A stretch of DNA of 64,000 nt from Deinandra increscens subsp. villosa. Taxonomy: Eukaryota > Streptophyta > Magnoliopsida > Asterales > Asteraceae. Position 1 is the stretch's first letter. Each line of letters opens with the position of its first letter. The notes under the pieces were generated by a model. That model was given only the letters and a program-made list of their open reading frames with translations, was not told the origin of the DNA and ran no database searches. Below are positions 1 through 10,940 of this stretch, one piece after another. The stretch covers positions 103,778,124 to 103,842,123 of the forward strand of contig JBCNJP010000025.1 in NCBI GenBank assembly GCA_039602395.1, read 5' to 3'. A program made the position numbers and the translations under genes.

Positions 1-181
1 GCCCTTTGCAAAGGGATGTTGCACACGGGGGCTGTCCTTGTTTCTCCTCCATCGCAGCCCGTCGAAAGAGCTGTTCCAGCTCAGCTACGGGCGGCTCAAG
101 AACCTTCACGGGAAGGTCTAAGTTTTGTAATTATTTGTCACAATGCTTTTATAAGACCACCATCATCGTTTTCCGCCCTTT
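1..181 (+). other. GC-richer open stretch, possible end of a gene entering from the left
   Basis: The first ~180 bases are clearly richer in G and C than the next 2.5 kb. Frame 1 stays open from base 1 to a stop at about 179-181, and frame 2 is open to a TAA at about 121. I recognise no family in either frame. It may be the last exon of a gene lying left of the window, or a transposon remnant. The SINE that follows starts only 30 bases later. Confidence 0.25.
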
Positions 182-211
182 AAAATCCTTGAGATACATA
201 TTTTAGGAATT

Positions 212-453
212 TTTTTTTGAACGGCGTTTGGAACTACTCCCCAAATCTCCAATACCCAAGTGAGCCTTTCTGAGACGGGATTGCAACCGTCCATACTGAT
301 TTTAACACTCCAGGCTTGGCTCACCCAGGTGCACCATCAAGGAGGAAACTCACCACTTGAGAAAAACCCCCTTGAGTCAGGTTTGAACTTGAGACCTCAA
401 GGTCCCCAAGCTCTAACCTTCATCCCCATACCATTGGGACAAATGCCCCTTGG
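212..453 (-). mobile_element. tRNA-derived SINE (copy 1)
   Basis: A 242-bp element on the minus strand. It is flanked by a perfect 17-bp target site duplication, TACATATTTTAGGAATT, at 195-211 and 454-470. Read on the minus strand it starts with a tRNA-like head: an A-box-like stretch near 440-424 and a B box GTTCAAACC (complement of 380-388). It ends in ...GCCGTTC followed by an A run (T run at 211-218 on the plus strand). The head, the A tail and the duplication together define a SINE mobilised by a LINE. It has no coding capacity. Confidence 0.88.
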
Positions 454-470
454 TACATATTTTAGGAATT

Positions 471-3120
471 GGATGCATCTTTTTATAGCTTTACCCCATA
501 TCTGCATATATTTTCATGATATAGAAATTAAAAAATGTAAAGATATTTATAAGGATAGATGAAACATTTATAAGGACGTCTAAGAGATCCGGATGATCTA
601 ATATATGTTTTAATAACGAAAATAAATATATAAACAACACGATATTTTTGAAATTTGATGTTATGATGAGAGATTTGTGTAGAAAAAGTGACATGATTTT
701 GAAAACTAACTTTTTCTTTTTTCTTTTTATGTGTAAATTTGGAATGGTAATTGGGAATGTTTGGGGAGCGGTGCCACATTGATTCACCATCATGCTTTTA
801 CCCACTCCGATGTCTACATTTGTCGAGACACCACCCTTCATTACTTTCCCACCACCTTAAATTTATCTTCATTTCTTTCCCATCACCATCTTAAATTTAT
901 CATTACATAATGCATTATGAAGATCTAAAATGTGATTTGTACAAAAAAAAAAAAAAAAAATTAAAAAAAAAAATAATAAATAAAGAAATAGTTTGATGGT
1001 AAAGTAATAACTCTTTAATTGGAAAATAATGGTTTCAAATCTTATAAAATACAGGTATTGATAATTTAATGGTTAAAAATAAGAATTGTGTTAAAAGTTT
1101 TGATGGAGAGTTTAAATCTATTTTGGACATCTTGACGGATTTAGGTGGTGTAAATTCTCGTCCTAAAAAATGTGTTTCTGATCTTATGCTACATTGTTGG
1201 TAGAAAACATATTACATTAATAGTTATTAAGGTATATTTTATACCTTGTAAACTGTTAAAGAGGTATCACGTAGGTAGAGTGGTTACTCATTTGTTAGAC
1301 CAGACTTATTACGTGGTCATACATAATCATTTATCTTATTTGATCATTGACCTAATATTACCTTTATAATTCTAATTGATATTTATTCGATAAATGTAAT
1401 TGCCTTTACTAACTTAATAGGGTTTCTTCTTATGTGTATTAGTGTATATATATACAGAGGCATTAGAGGGAGATTAGACACCACCTGCATAATCACCATC
1501 ATAAAATCGATGGCCCATCTCTCCCTCTCTACAATTTGTGAGTCTTCCACCTTAGTCATCATAACCATACTATACACCTTAAACGCGAACTCGATCAAGA
1601 TCATCATGTCTTCTACAAACATGACTATGGTTGCTCTGCTATCAGGTAATCCTTACGTTTATGTCATATTTATCTAATCATGTTAGAGGAATCGTCCAAC
1701 ATCATTTACCCACTACAGATATGTAATACTTAGTGAGAGGTGAATGAGTGTTTTTTAAATTTTGTAATTTATTAATTAGTTTTGAACAAATAATCTTAAT
1801 TAATTGTTTTTAAAAACTAATATAGTTAAAACATTTCATTAATAGCACGGTTAAAACAGATTACGAGATCAAAATACTTTATATTAAACGCAACTTGGTT
1901 TTCTATTAAAATGCTTAAGGAAAAAAAATTTACAACAACTGCGTGTTTTTTCTTAAACTAAAAACTACTAGTTATATTAGAAAAACAAAATTTGTAATTT
2001 TTAAATGAAATATATTATAATTAAATGAACGTACAAATGACACAAAGCTCGTTTTTAGAATTATAAAAATATTAAAAGTACTAGTTAGACAAATGGAGTT
2101 ACTATACGCACAAACTCATTTACTAACCACACACACTCTTTACGGTCATAGGAACTCCTACGGCCCAAGAGAATTTCAAAAATTCCAAAATATTAATTTC
2201 AAACTTGTTTTAGAATTTTAAAACTTTAAAAGAAGAATTTTGAATGTATAGGCCTCTATTCTATTTATCAAAAAAAAAATGTAGCCTCTATGACTGTTGA
2301 TCCTGACGTGTATTTACAAAAGATGAAAAAAATATATATTTAAATATAAATTTAACAATTATAAAAATAAAGAAAATCATTTATTTTTCTTGACAATATG
2401 TCTTAAAACTTATTTATAAGTTATAAAAAATAAAATAAATAAATACATTTTTTTAAAACACTCAAAAAATGATAGAGATAAGGAACTAAAATCATAAAAA
2501 ATCATACGAAGGAGGTTGTTTTGTTTTTCGGATTTGATGTTTTAATATTTCTTTCCATGTTTTATTTTTATTTTTATGTATGTCCAAAATTAATAAAAGT
2601 GTGTAAAAGTTATGTAAAAAATAATATTCTAAATTAAAATTTTAAAAATATACATACACCGATGTTTTCAAAATTATTATCCATTTTTTTGATTTTTGGG
2701 AAATTCTAACGGGCCGTAGAGACCCATACGACCCGTATAAAGTTTGTGTAAAAGTAATGTTATACGTGTGTTTAGCTGAGGTGTAGATAAAGTGTTTTTA
2801 ACATTGATTTTTAAATTTTTTTTTTGTGATGTAGGGGGTATATAATTTTCGTGTAGAAAATTTTGATATATTCCAGTTTCGACCCCCAATTTACCCAAAA
2901 ATTGACGTTAGGAAAAAAAATTAGATCCTGACCCCCCCACACTTGATATTTTCAAGCTTCGTCACTGCCTTGTTTTTAGAAAAGAAAAAAAATTGATTCA
3001 AATCTTCAATGAATCAATATGTAGATCTTATTGTTTTCTTTTTAAATGCTCTAACAGAAATAATTGATATTGCTAGCTGGAAATAAACACAATTCTGACC
3101 GATTCAACTAATCTTGGTTA
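471..3120. other. AT-rich intergenic DNA, no gene seen
   Basis: This stretch is strongly AT-rich with short A/T homopolymers, for example an A run near 943-960. Only short chance frames occur and none resembles a protein family. The one recognisable item is a degraded hAT-MITE-like repeat at its right end (2818-2968), listed separately. Confidence 0.6.
2818..2968. repeat. Truncated copy of the hAT-like MITE seen intact at 25.0 kb
   Basis: This stretch shares the order of motifs of the complete element at 25023-25210: GATGTA..GTATATAATTTTCG, GTAGAAAATTT, CCAGTTTCGACCCCC, GATCCTGACCCCCC, and the terminal CAAGCTTCGTCACTG. The left terminus (CAGTGGCGAAG in the intact copy) is missing here, so this is a truncated or diverged member. 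Confidence 0.6.
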
Positions 3121-3132
3121 ACAATCAAAGGA

Positions 3133-5760
3133 GGCGGTCAAGGGATGGCAACAGAGGGTGAAGGAGAATGAAGAGGCTGAGTTGAAACAGGTGACCGAGG
3201 CGTGTGTGAGGATGGAGAAATCTCAACCAAAATGAGCTTGACAATTGGGCGTGTAATAAAAAAAAGGCTTTGTCTATAAATAAAAGGAGACTTGAAGACC
3301 TCAAGCAGAAGTCACGTTCACGTTGGGCGCTAGAGGGAGACGAGAATTCAGCATATTTTCATGGTATGATCAAGACCAACTTAGCTAACAATAGAATTAA
3401 TGGTCTTTATGTGGATGGCAGGTGGATAAATAAACCAGGGGATCTGAAATTTCAAGCTTGGAGGTTCTTCAGTAACCACTTTAAGGAACCTCTTCGAAGT
3501 AGACCTACCATGAACCTCGCGGGGATTAAACGGTTGACGGAGGAGAAATCAGAGCTGCTCGTTGCCCCTTTCTCACGGGAAGAAATAAAAGAGGCAGTTT
3601 GGTTATGTGGTAGTAACAAAACCCCGGGTCCAGATGGTTTCAACTTTGCCTTCTTCAAGAAATTTTGGAGCTTTTTTGAGCAGGATTTTGTTGATGTTCT
3701 GAATAGCTTCCACTCAGACGGTCGAATCAGCCATGGGTGTGGATCATCGTTCATTCACCTTGTTCCTAAATCTGCCGACCCTCAATCGTTCACGGATTTT
3801 AGGCCGATTTGTCTGGTGGGCTGTATTGTTAAAGTTATATCTAAGGTTCTTGCCAATAGAATGAAGATTGTGATTGGGGACATGGTGTCGGAAAATCAGA
3901 TGGCTTTTGTGTCGGGGAGAAATATATTGGACGGGCCCCTAGTGGTTAATGAGGTGGTTACCTGGCTCAAGAAGATGAAATTGAGGGGTATGTTGTTCAA
4001 AATAGACTTCCAAAAAGCGTATGATTCTATTAACTGGGATTTTTTGGAAGAGGTGCTCTTAAATATGGGTTTCCCGAATCGTTGGAGGGTTTGGGTCCGT
4101 GGTATTTTAAAGGCTTCGAGGGCATCGGTCCTTATTAATGGGTCACTGTCTAAAGAATTTAATTGCTATCGTGGGTTGAGGCAAGGGGACCCCTTGGCTC
4201 CGTTTCTTTTTCTTACGGTGATGGAAAGTTTCCATCTCATGATGGATAGAGCTGTTTCATCGGGGATTTTTAAGGGCCTACGGGTTCCACACATGGATTT
4301 TACTCTTTCTCATGTCCTTTTCGCTGATGACGCGCTTCTTCTAGGGCAATGGTGTCCGGAGAACGTGTTAAATATTAAAAGGATGTTGCGTTGTTTTCAC
4401 TTGGTGTCTGGTATGAAGGTTAATCTGACGAAATGCTACCTTTATGGTGTCAATGTTGGGGCGGATGAGTGTTTTGATGCTGCCAATAGCCTCAGGTGTA
4501 AACAAGGGACCTTTCCATTTAAGCATTTGGGAATTATGATAGGGGCAAACATGAACAGGATCAGTTCTTGGAACCCGGTGGTTGAAGTCTTCGAGAAACG
4601 TTTGTCCTTGTGGAAAGCTGAAACTTTGTCTATTGGTGGACGTCTCACTCTATTGAAATCGGTCCTTGAAAGCCTTCCATCATATTACTTCTCTCTATTT
4701 CGTGCCCCGGTCAAGGTCATAGAAAAATTGGAAAGTTTAAGGAGGTCGTTCTTCTGGGGTGGCACAAAGGAAAAAATCAAAATCAACTGGGTGAGCTGGG
4801 AGAAGGTCACGACGCCTAAGGCCGCGGGCGGTTCAGGGCTGGAGCCCTTAGCTGATATAAACTTATGTCTCCTCGCTAAGTGGTGGTGGCGTTTTCGATT
4901 GGAGACCGAGAGCCTATGGAGAAAAGTTATAATTGGTTTCCACGGGGAGCCTCGGGGTTCGATGCCTATACCTTGGAGGCGTTCCTCCTCAGGTGTTTGG
5001 AGGAACCTGACCAAAATTAATGGTGCCCTCTCAAACCTCAGTGTGGATCTGGTCAACATTTGTAATGGGTCGGCGGGTACGATGACGGTGTCTCAAATAA
5101 AGAAGATGATTCATAGTCAGATCCAAGCCCCTAGTTTTGTGTTGGAATGGAATAGAATGGTACCTATTAAAGTGAATATATTTGCTTGGAGGGCGCATTT
5201 GGGGAGGATTGCGACATACGATAACTTGGCGAAAATGAATGTGGTTGTGGGGACCGGGTTATGCCCCCTGTGCAGAAACGAGGAGGAATCGGTGGAGCAC
5301 CTCCTTATCTCTTGCGAGGTGGCGGCGCTGGTCTGGAGTACTATTTCTGGGTGGTGCAGAATTCCACCGATTTACGCGTTCTCGGTGGAAGACTTGTTCA
5401 AGCTGCACAGTTCTGGGAGGTTGGAGCAGAGCAAAAGAAAGGTGATACAAGCGGTCATTTTCGTTTCATGCTGGGTGCTTTGGAAGTCAAGGAACGAGGC
5501 GGCTTTCAACCAGAAATCTATCACCCTTTCGGGTATTATCAAAGAGATAAAATGCTATTGTATGTTATGGATAAACAGCAGGTCAAATTTGGCCTTAGAA
5601 GATGGCCACTGTCTCTAGCTTGTTTGTTTTTTGGGTGATGTAGTTGCTGTTTGTTTTGGGTTGGGGTTGTGGGCCAGCTCCTTGCTGGTTGTTTTTTGCT
5701 CTGCTTGTATTGTTCTTTTGGTGATGAATATAGCTTGCTGTTCAAAAAAAAAAAAAAAAA
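3133..5760 (+). mobile_element. 5'-truncated L1-type LINE with target site duplication
   Basis: The element is bounded by a 12-bp duplication, ACAATCAAAGGA, at 3121-3132 and 5761-5772, and ends in an A run of about 17 at 5744-5760. The left boundary falls inside ORF2. The apurinic endonuclease part and ORF1 are absent, which is typical 5' truncation during target-primed reverse transcription. The reverse transcriptase and the C-terminal zinc-knuckle region remain open. This copy cannot be autonomous. Confidence 0.92.
3210..5618 (+). pseudogene. LINE ORF2 remnant: reverse transcriptase plus zf-RVT C-terminus
   Basis: This is the reverse transcriptase part of ORF2 of a plant non-LTR retrotransposon. 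A frame open from 3210 to the TAG at 5616-5618 (about 800 codons) holds the motifs of the RVT_1 family: TPGPDGF near 3620-3640, the F-K-I-D-F-Q-K-A-Y-D block near 4000-4025, GLRQGDPL near 4170-4195, and the catalytic F-A-D-D at 4320-4331. The C-terminus contains a zf-RVT type region with C-x2-C and H-x-L-x-x-C (5260-5320). There is no credible ATG; the open frame simply starts after a TGA. The 60 bases after the left boundary (3134 on) encode LINE-like residues in a different frame that stops at 3233-3235. A one-base frameshift therefore lies between about 3210 and 3232. The copy is 5'-truncated and inactive, but its long open frame suggests a fairly recent insertion. Confidence 0.88.
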
Positions 5761-5772
5761 ACAATCAAAGGA

Positions 5773-6690
5773 TTTTGGCAAGGTGATATTAACATGTCAA
5801 AAGGTACTGGTATTTAATTCACTTTCAAATGATTAAAGTTTTAATACAAGTTCAATAATACCACACGTGATTGAACAAAAAAATTAACTCAACCCTAATT
5901 TAGTCTATATTTATATTTGTAGACTCTAAACGAATTTTATCACCAAATAAACATATCCAAATCCTACACAAAATGAAATCCTAACAAACCGACTTGTTCA
6001 TTAGGCGTGAATAAATCACTAATTTCCAACGTGCATTTAAGTCGTATGATACGGATTCGTATAAGCGGGTGAAGATAACCTAGGCTAAACCTAGCGGCAA
6101 CGATCTTGGCCAACCAAGAATCATCGACGGTTGTGATATCCGGCCAACCGGAACTATCAATGAACAAAACTTGTTCAACAAGAATTTTCTTTATTCAAAA
6201 TCAACTCCCTAAATTATGAGCTACAATTTTCTTTAAATAGACAAAACAATTAAAAGGAAAAACAGTTATACTAGGAAACTATAAAAATAATAATAAACTA
6301 TTAATTAAAATGATGATAGAATAGAAAACAAGAAACCCAATTGGAATAGGTTTCGAACTCCACAAAGGGTCACGGGTCATGTGACCGACTGGCCGGGGCG
6401 GGCTCCGGATACGGACCATCCGGATCCGTATCATCGTATAATAAGAAATAGGTAGATTTAAAAGACGATATAAACAAACTAGCTAGATTTATTTAGTACT
6501 GCGTGGCAAAAGCACATGACGTTCCATCGGACCCCTCAAACATCTAGCTAATTAAATCCCATATCAAATTATTAAAATAGCTAGAGAGATATTAATCTAA
6601 TTTAACACTTAGCATTGATCAACTAACCATAACAACCTTTTAAATTCGATCCTTAACTTCTAACTCGATCTTGATATATCGACCACTAAA
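5773..6690. other. Intergenic DNA, 3' flank of the AGP31-like gene
   Basis: AT-rich, with no recognisable coding region. A small GC-rich patch at about 6360-6440 contains short palindromes such as CCGGATACGGACCATCCGGATCCGTATC. The part nearest 6690 is the likely 3' UTR of the minus-strand gene that follows. Confidence 0.5.
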
Positions 6691-8364
6691 TCACGCCTCA
6701 ATGCTTTCATGTGGGCAGATAGTTTTCTTGGAGGCTTCGTAAGCGAACGGACCGACGGTGAAAACATCAAACGGCAGCGGTGGCGATGGCAGCTTGGACC
6801 CGACGGGTTTGGCGGTTGGGAGTAGGACGGCTCCCTTGAGTCCGTAGTTTAGGTTAGTGGGTTCGGTGCATGTAGCCTTTGGTGACGATAGCAATGTGAC
6901 CTTGCACTTGTGGACACCGAATGTGGTGAGTGTCTTTGGGGGCATGATGAAGAAGAAACCGTTTTTATCGGTTGTTCCTTTCACCTTCAGTGGGTACTTG
7001 GTGTTGTTGCATGTTAACAGTACCACAGCTCCTGTAATAATCAATCTTACGTTAATTAACATATGGGTTGTACGTAGTTTGATATGATATATCATAATAT
7101 TTATTCCGTACATATTAATTAGCAGTCACATTTCATAAATTATTGTCTAGAAAACTAGGCCACTATGACCGTCATTTTGGTCCCAAATCTACGGATTTGT
7201 GATCAAAATGATGTTCATGTGTAATTCTTAATTATTTGCGACTGAAATTGTGACTGATGGTTATTTGCTACAGATTTTACTACGGATTTCTCACTGCTTT
7301 ATGACCTTAGGTGACCCTTAATAATTTCAACCTTTAATATCGTATGATTTTATAGTTAATTTTTTTTAGTGATATTAGCTAACTAGCGAGTTTAACGAGT
7401 AATAAAAGTGTACTTACACCACCTAAAATTCATTATTTTGAAGCAAACCCGCCAACTATGATAAAACCCTTATAAGTCCGGATCGAACTTGGGACCTTTT
7501 AAGGCCACTCTAAGCCCTATCCTACATCATTAAAGGACCAGAACAATTTCTATTATTTTTATAATTTTTAATTGGTTTCTTTTTAACAATTTCTATTTGT
7601 GTTGAGTTAGGTCATGTATGTTATCTTTCGGTTTAATATAAAATCCATTCTATCCATTAATTTAAAACCGGCCAATATTATAATCAAAATATAAATAAGA
7701 GTAAAAAGATTATATTATATATACCCTGAAGTGGAGTGGCAGCCATGAGTGTGTCAATCCCTCTGTACTTGCAAAGTTTGCAATAAACCATACCCTGGAC
7801 CGCAACCTGCCTCCGCACCGGTAACGGTGTGTGTGACGGAACCGGAGCCTTGGTTGGTGGGTAAACCGGAGCCTTGGTTGGTGGGTGAACCGGAGCCTTG
7901 GTCGGTGGGTGAACCGGAGCCTTGGTCGGTGGGTGAACCGGAGCCTTGGTGGGTGGCTGAACCGGAGCCTTGGTTGGTGGGTGGACCGGAGCCTTGGTTG
8001 GTGGGTGAACCGGGGCCTTAGTTGGCGGGTGGACCGGGGCCTTAGTTGGCGGGTGAACCGGAGCCTTGGTCGGTGGGTGAACCGGAGCCTTGGTCGGTGG
8101 GTGAACCGGAGCTACATGACTCGGTGGGTGAGCCATTGGAGGAACAGCAGGTTTGTGGTGGTGACCACCGGGACCCTTGTGGTGACCACCTGGACCCTTG
8201 TGGTGGCCGTGGTGGGGTGCTGGGGCTCCGATGGGTGGGTAGGAGGGAGCGTGATGTGGAGCCTGAGTCCAGATCATGTGATCTAGATCAATGCCGCCAC
8301 CAAACGCATTGATGGTGAAACAAGAGGTGAGAATCAAGAGTGAGAGGAAAACCCTGAAACCCAT
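6691..8364 (-). CDS. AGP31-like proline-rich arabinogalactan protein with PAC (Ole e 1-like) domain
   Basis: This is a secreted cell-wall structural glycoprotein of the AGP31/PAC-domain family. It has two exons: 8364-7725 and 7031-6691. The intron has donor GTATAT and acceptor TTACAG, and the frame is preserved (981 nt, 326 residues). Residues 1 to about 22 form a signal peptide. A His/Pro/Gly-rich stretch with three HKGPGGH-type units follows, then 11 tandem 8-residue repeats of the type [H/Q/Y]PPTKAPV. These prolines are likely hydroxylated and glycosylated, as known for the family. The C-terminal PAC domain begins at PVRRQVAVQGMVYCKLCKYRG and carries the six expected cysteines (C-x2-C in exon 1, four in exon 2). 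The family is known to bind pectin and galactan through such regions. The repeats are nearly identical at DNA level (24-nt unit, 7855-8107), so the repeat number may vary between alleles. I avoid a numbered gene name because orthology within the family is not decidable here. Confidence 0.9.
7430..7550 (-). repeat. SINE-like tRNA-derived head inside the AGP31-like intron
   Basis: Read on the minus strand this segment runs ATGATGTAGGATAGGG ... GGTCCCAAGTTCGATCC. It resembles the head of SINE copy 1 (GGTCTCAAGTTCAAACC) and has a B box GTTCGATCC. No clear A tail or target duplication is visible, so it is probably a degraded SINE. It lies wholly inside the intron of the host gene. Confidence 0.5.
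7855..8107. repeat. 24-bp tandem minisatellite encoding PPTKAPV repeats
   Basis: There are about 10.5 units of a 24-bp repeat (plus-strand unit close to CCGGAGCCTTGGTNGGTGGG plus 4 bases). On the minus strand they code the proline repeats of the AGP31-like protein. The units differ by only a few bases, suggesting recent homogenisation. Long plus-strand open frames here are by-products of the 24-bp (multiple of three) period. Confidence 0.9.
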
Positions 8365-8470
8365 TTTGGTTTCAGTGTGTGTGTGTGTGAGAGAGAGAAA
8401 AAGAAAGGAAGGGAGGAGTGAATTAGGGGATGGTGAATATGGTGGTGGAGGTGTGAGTTATATAGTAGCA
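8365..8470 (-). promoter_or_regulatory. Core promoter and leader of the AGP31-like gene
   Basis: On the minus strand a TATA box, TATATAA, lies at 8464-8458, about 95 bases before the ATG at 8364. The leader between them is rich in CT and CA (GT/GA microsatellite on the plus strand at 8372-8400), a common plant leader composition. Confidence 0.6.
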
Positions 8471-9573
8471 GCGTCGCCTGGGTGGTAGGGTAGGGACACC
8501 TGCTGCTGAATTTACTGAGATTAAATAATTAAAAATTAGAGGTGAGTGGGGCCATATAAGCCTATAAGGTAATATAAACTATTGGGGATAAATAATATAA
8601 GATGTACTTTAAAAATAGAAATATAATGGGTGTTGCTAGGGGCACAAAAAAAAATTGCTATGGACACCACCTTTAATGGCCCATTAAGACTATAATACCT
8701 CATTTGTACAAATCTAAATACCCCATTATGTCCTTAATGCCCAGTTAAGCTCTGACACCTCATTTAACACCATTTCATAGGGATCGACGCCAATTATTGG
8801 AGAGATGTATGACCTAAAAGACCAGTTAAGCCTTAAATGGGGCATTAAGGATCCCAGAAATTTTTTATTCTTCAAAATTGTATTTTTTTCAAAAGTAAAA
8901 GAAAATGGTATTTTTTTTCAAAATTAAAAGTAAGTTTTTTTTATAAAAGTTTATAAAAATTGTTTAACTTTTTAGTAACTTACAAATATTAAAAAGTTAT
9001 TTTTTTTATTTGTTACTAAAAGTTTATAAAGTTTTTTCTTGAACACGAAAGGGGCGGCAAAGTCACTAAAAGGGGCGTTAGGGTTTTGAAACGTGCCTTA
9101 ATCCCCCACTAGTGGGCCGTAAATCTCCAGTAACGGGTTAGCATAATTACCCATTAAGATCCTTAGTGGAGGGTCAGCATTTTTTTTTAAATTGAGCTTT
9201 TTTTCCTTAATGTGGCATTAAGACCTTAATGGAGAATTAAGTTTCTAAATGCCTCATTACAAAGTTAAACATGGCACTACTGAGGAGCGTAATGCTGCAT
9301 TATGAGCTTAATGGGCAATTAATTTTGAGAGTAATGCTGAATTAAGGCCTTAACTCTACATTTAGTTTTTTACATTTTCAACATTTTATAATATTTGGAC
9401 GTTTATAAATATATATAAACTCAGATACATGTTAGTATACATAAATACACATGTATAGGTACACATATTCATATAAAAAATAATTATACATACATATATA
9501 TACATATATAGGTACACATATTCAATCCATGCAAATGTAACTAGTTTCGTGTATCTAGCACATTAAACTTAAA

Positions 9574-9574
9574 C

Positions 9575-9634
<60 letters not shown>

Positions 9635-9905
9635 ATTAGTTATTAAACATATTATTTATTATTATTATTATTACTATTATTATTAAACTTATTATTATTA
9701 ATATTATTATTATTGCTATTAGGAATCATTATTATTATTTATTATTATTACTATTATTATTAAACTTATTATTATTATTAATATTATTCTTAATTATTAA
9801 ACTCATTATTTATTATAATTATTAGGAATCCTTATTATTTATTATTTATTATTATTATTATTATTAATTATTAAACTAATTATTATTATTTTCATTATTA
9901 TCATT
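9574..9905. repeat. ATT microsatellite (interrupted)
   Basis: About 330 bp of TTATTATTA units, interrupted by TTAAACT and TAGGAATC segments. Those interruptions themselves recur, which shows local duplication. Confidence 0.9.
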
Positions 9906-9934
9906 ATTATATATATAACAATGGAATTTGATAC

Positions 9935-10262
9935 TTGAATAGTGAACTTTTTTATTTCTTTTGTTTACATCATACGTTTTTTGATTTATTTTGTTTAGGC
10001 CACATAAGTTTTACTTTTATTCACTTAAGCCTTTCAAGAGTTTTATTTTCTTTTATTTTGGCCACAAAGATTATCTTATTTTTACACTTTTGGTCCACGT
10101 GTTTTCTTTTTTATTTTTTATATGTTTACCACTATTACTTTTTAATTTAGTCTTTTGACTACGTGACTTTTATAGTTGTACGTTTTATACCACTTAATTT
10201 TTGTTTACTTTAGTTTAGTATACAAATTCAACCATGCGGCAACGCGCGGGGTGGGTAAACAT
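9935..10262 (-). repeat. Degenerate repeat related to 45.4-46.3 kb (GCGCGTTGC family)
   Basis: The right end reads TATACAAATTCAACCATGCGGCAACGCGCGGGGTGG. Its reverse complement closely matches 45383-45412 (CCCGCGCGTTGCTGCGGGGTTGAATTTGTATA). The flanking DNA in both places is full of degenerate ACGTTTTATACC / GGTATAAAACGT units. It is therefore another, inverted member of that dispersed family, interrupted on its right by a microsatellite. Confidence 0.6.
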
Positions 10263-10265
10263 CAC

Positions 10266-10341
<76 letters not shown>
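10266..10341. repeat. ATT microsatellite
   Basis: An uninterrupted TTA/ATT trinucleotide tract of about 75 bp. Confidence 0.95.
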
Positions 10342-10344
<3 letters not shown>

Positions 10345-10540
10345 ACTTGATGGGATTTTGAAACGGGGCTGGCTTAATTCCCAATTAAGGCCTTAACTCC
10401 CAACTAAGGGTCCTTTACACCCCACTAGTGGGTCGTATTTCTCTTGTAATGGTGTTCGCTTAATCCCCCATTTTGCTCCTAATTGGCCATTTGGTTTTTT
10501 TTTTTTAAATTGAACCTTTTTTACATAACCCTACGTTAAG

Positions 10541-10550
10541 GTATTATTAC

Positions 10551-10617
<67 letters not shown>
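10541..10617. repeat. ATT microsatellite
   Basis: A near-perfect TTA/ATT tract of about 75 bp, the third in this block. Confidence 0.95.
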
Positions 10618-10626
<9 letters not shown>

Positions 10627-10940
10627 TATTACACATAATGGGGCATTTTGCCCTTCACTCCCCATTAAAGTCACATCCACTTTTCCTGGCACATAAACTT
10701 TTCATTCGTCGTACACATCCACTTTCTTCTTTTACGAAGATGTGTAAAGCCAAAATTTTAATGACCCACTAAGACCTAAATGAGGCATTAAGGAACAATA
10801 ATTGACTGTGGGGAACTGTGCAAATGATTGGAGAGATAAAACTTTAAGCGTAATGCCCCATTAATTAAGCCCTTAATGGGGCATTAAACCCGGTGCCTCT
10901 AACAAAAAATCAGGTGTCTAAAGAATGGGGCAATATAATA

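Larger units (their letters stand above)
8628..10940. repeat. Repeat block with diverged inverted ends and ATT microsatellites
   Basis: The left end (about 8628-8675, ..TGTTGCTAGGGGCAC.. to ..GGACACC) and the right end (about 10893-10940, GGTGCCTCTAACA.. to ..GGTGTCT) are imperfect inverted copies. The interior is saturated with variants of CCCATTAAG/CTTAATGGG. One internal segment is duplicated: 9090-9240 resembles 10350-10530 (both hold CCCACTAGTGGGYCGTA and a T-run followed by AAATTGA). Three ATT/TAT microsatellites sit inside. No protein is recognisable. It is probably a non-autonomous DNA transposon with nested insertions, of unassigned superfamily. Confidence 0.45.

Noticed and set aside
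3452..5781. Minus-strand and alternative-frame open reading frames across the LINE
   Set aside because: The reverse transcriptase frame explains the region; the others have no motifs.
7855..8107. Regular direct repeats resembling a CRISPR array
   Set aside because: There are no unique spacers; the units are contiguous and coding, and the DNA is from a plant.
7749..8312. Plus-strand open frames rich in PEPW/RSLGRW repeats
   Set aside because: They are the complement of the 24-bp repeat that codes the AGP31-like protein; the period of 24 keeps all frames open.
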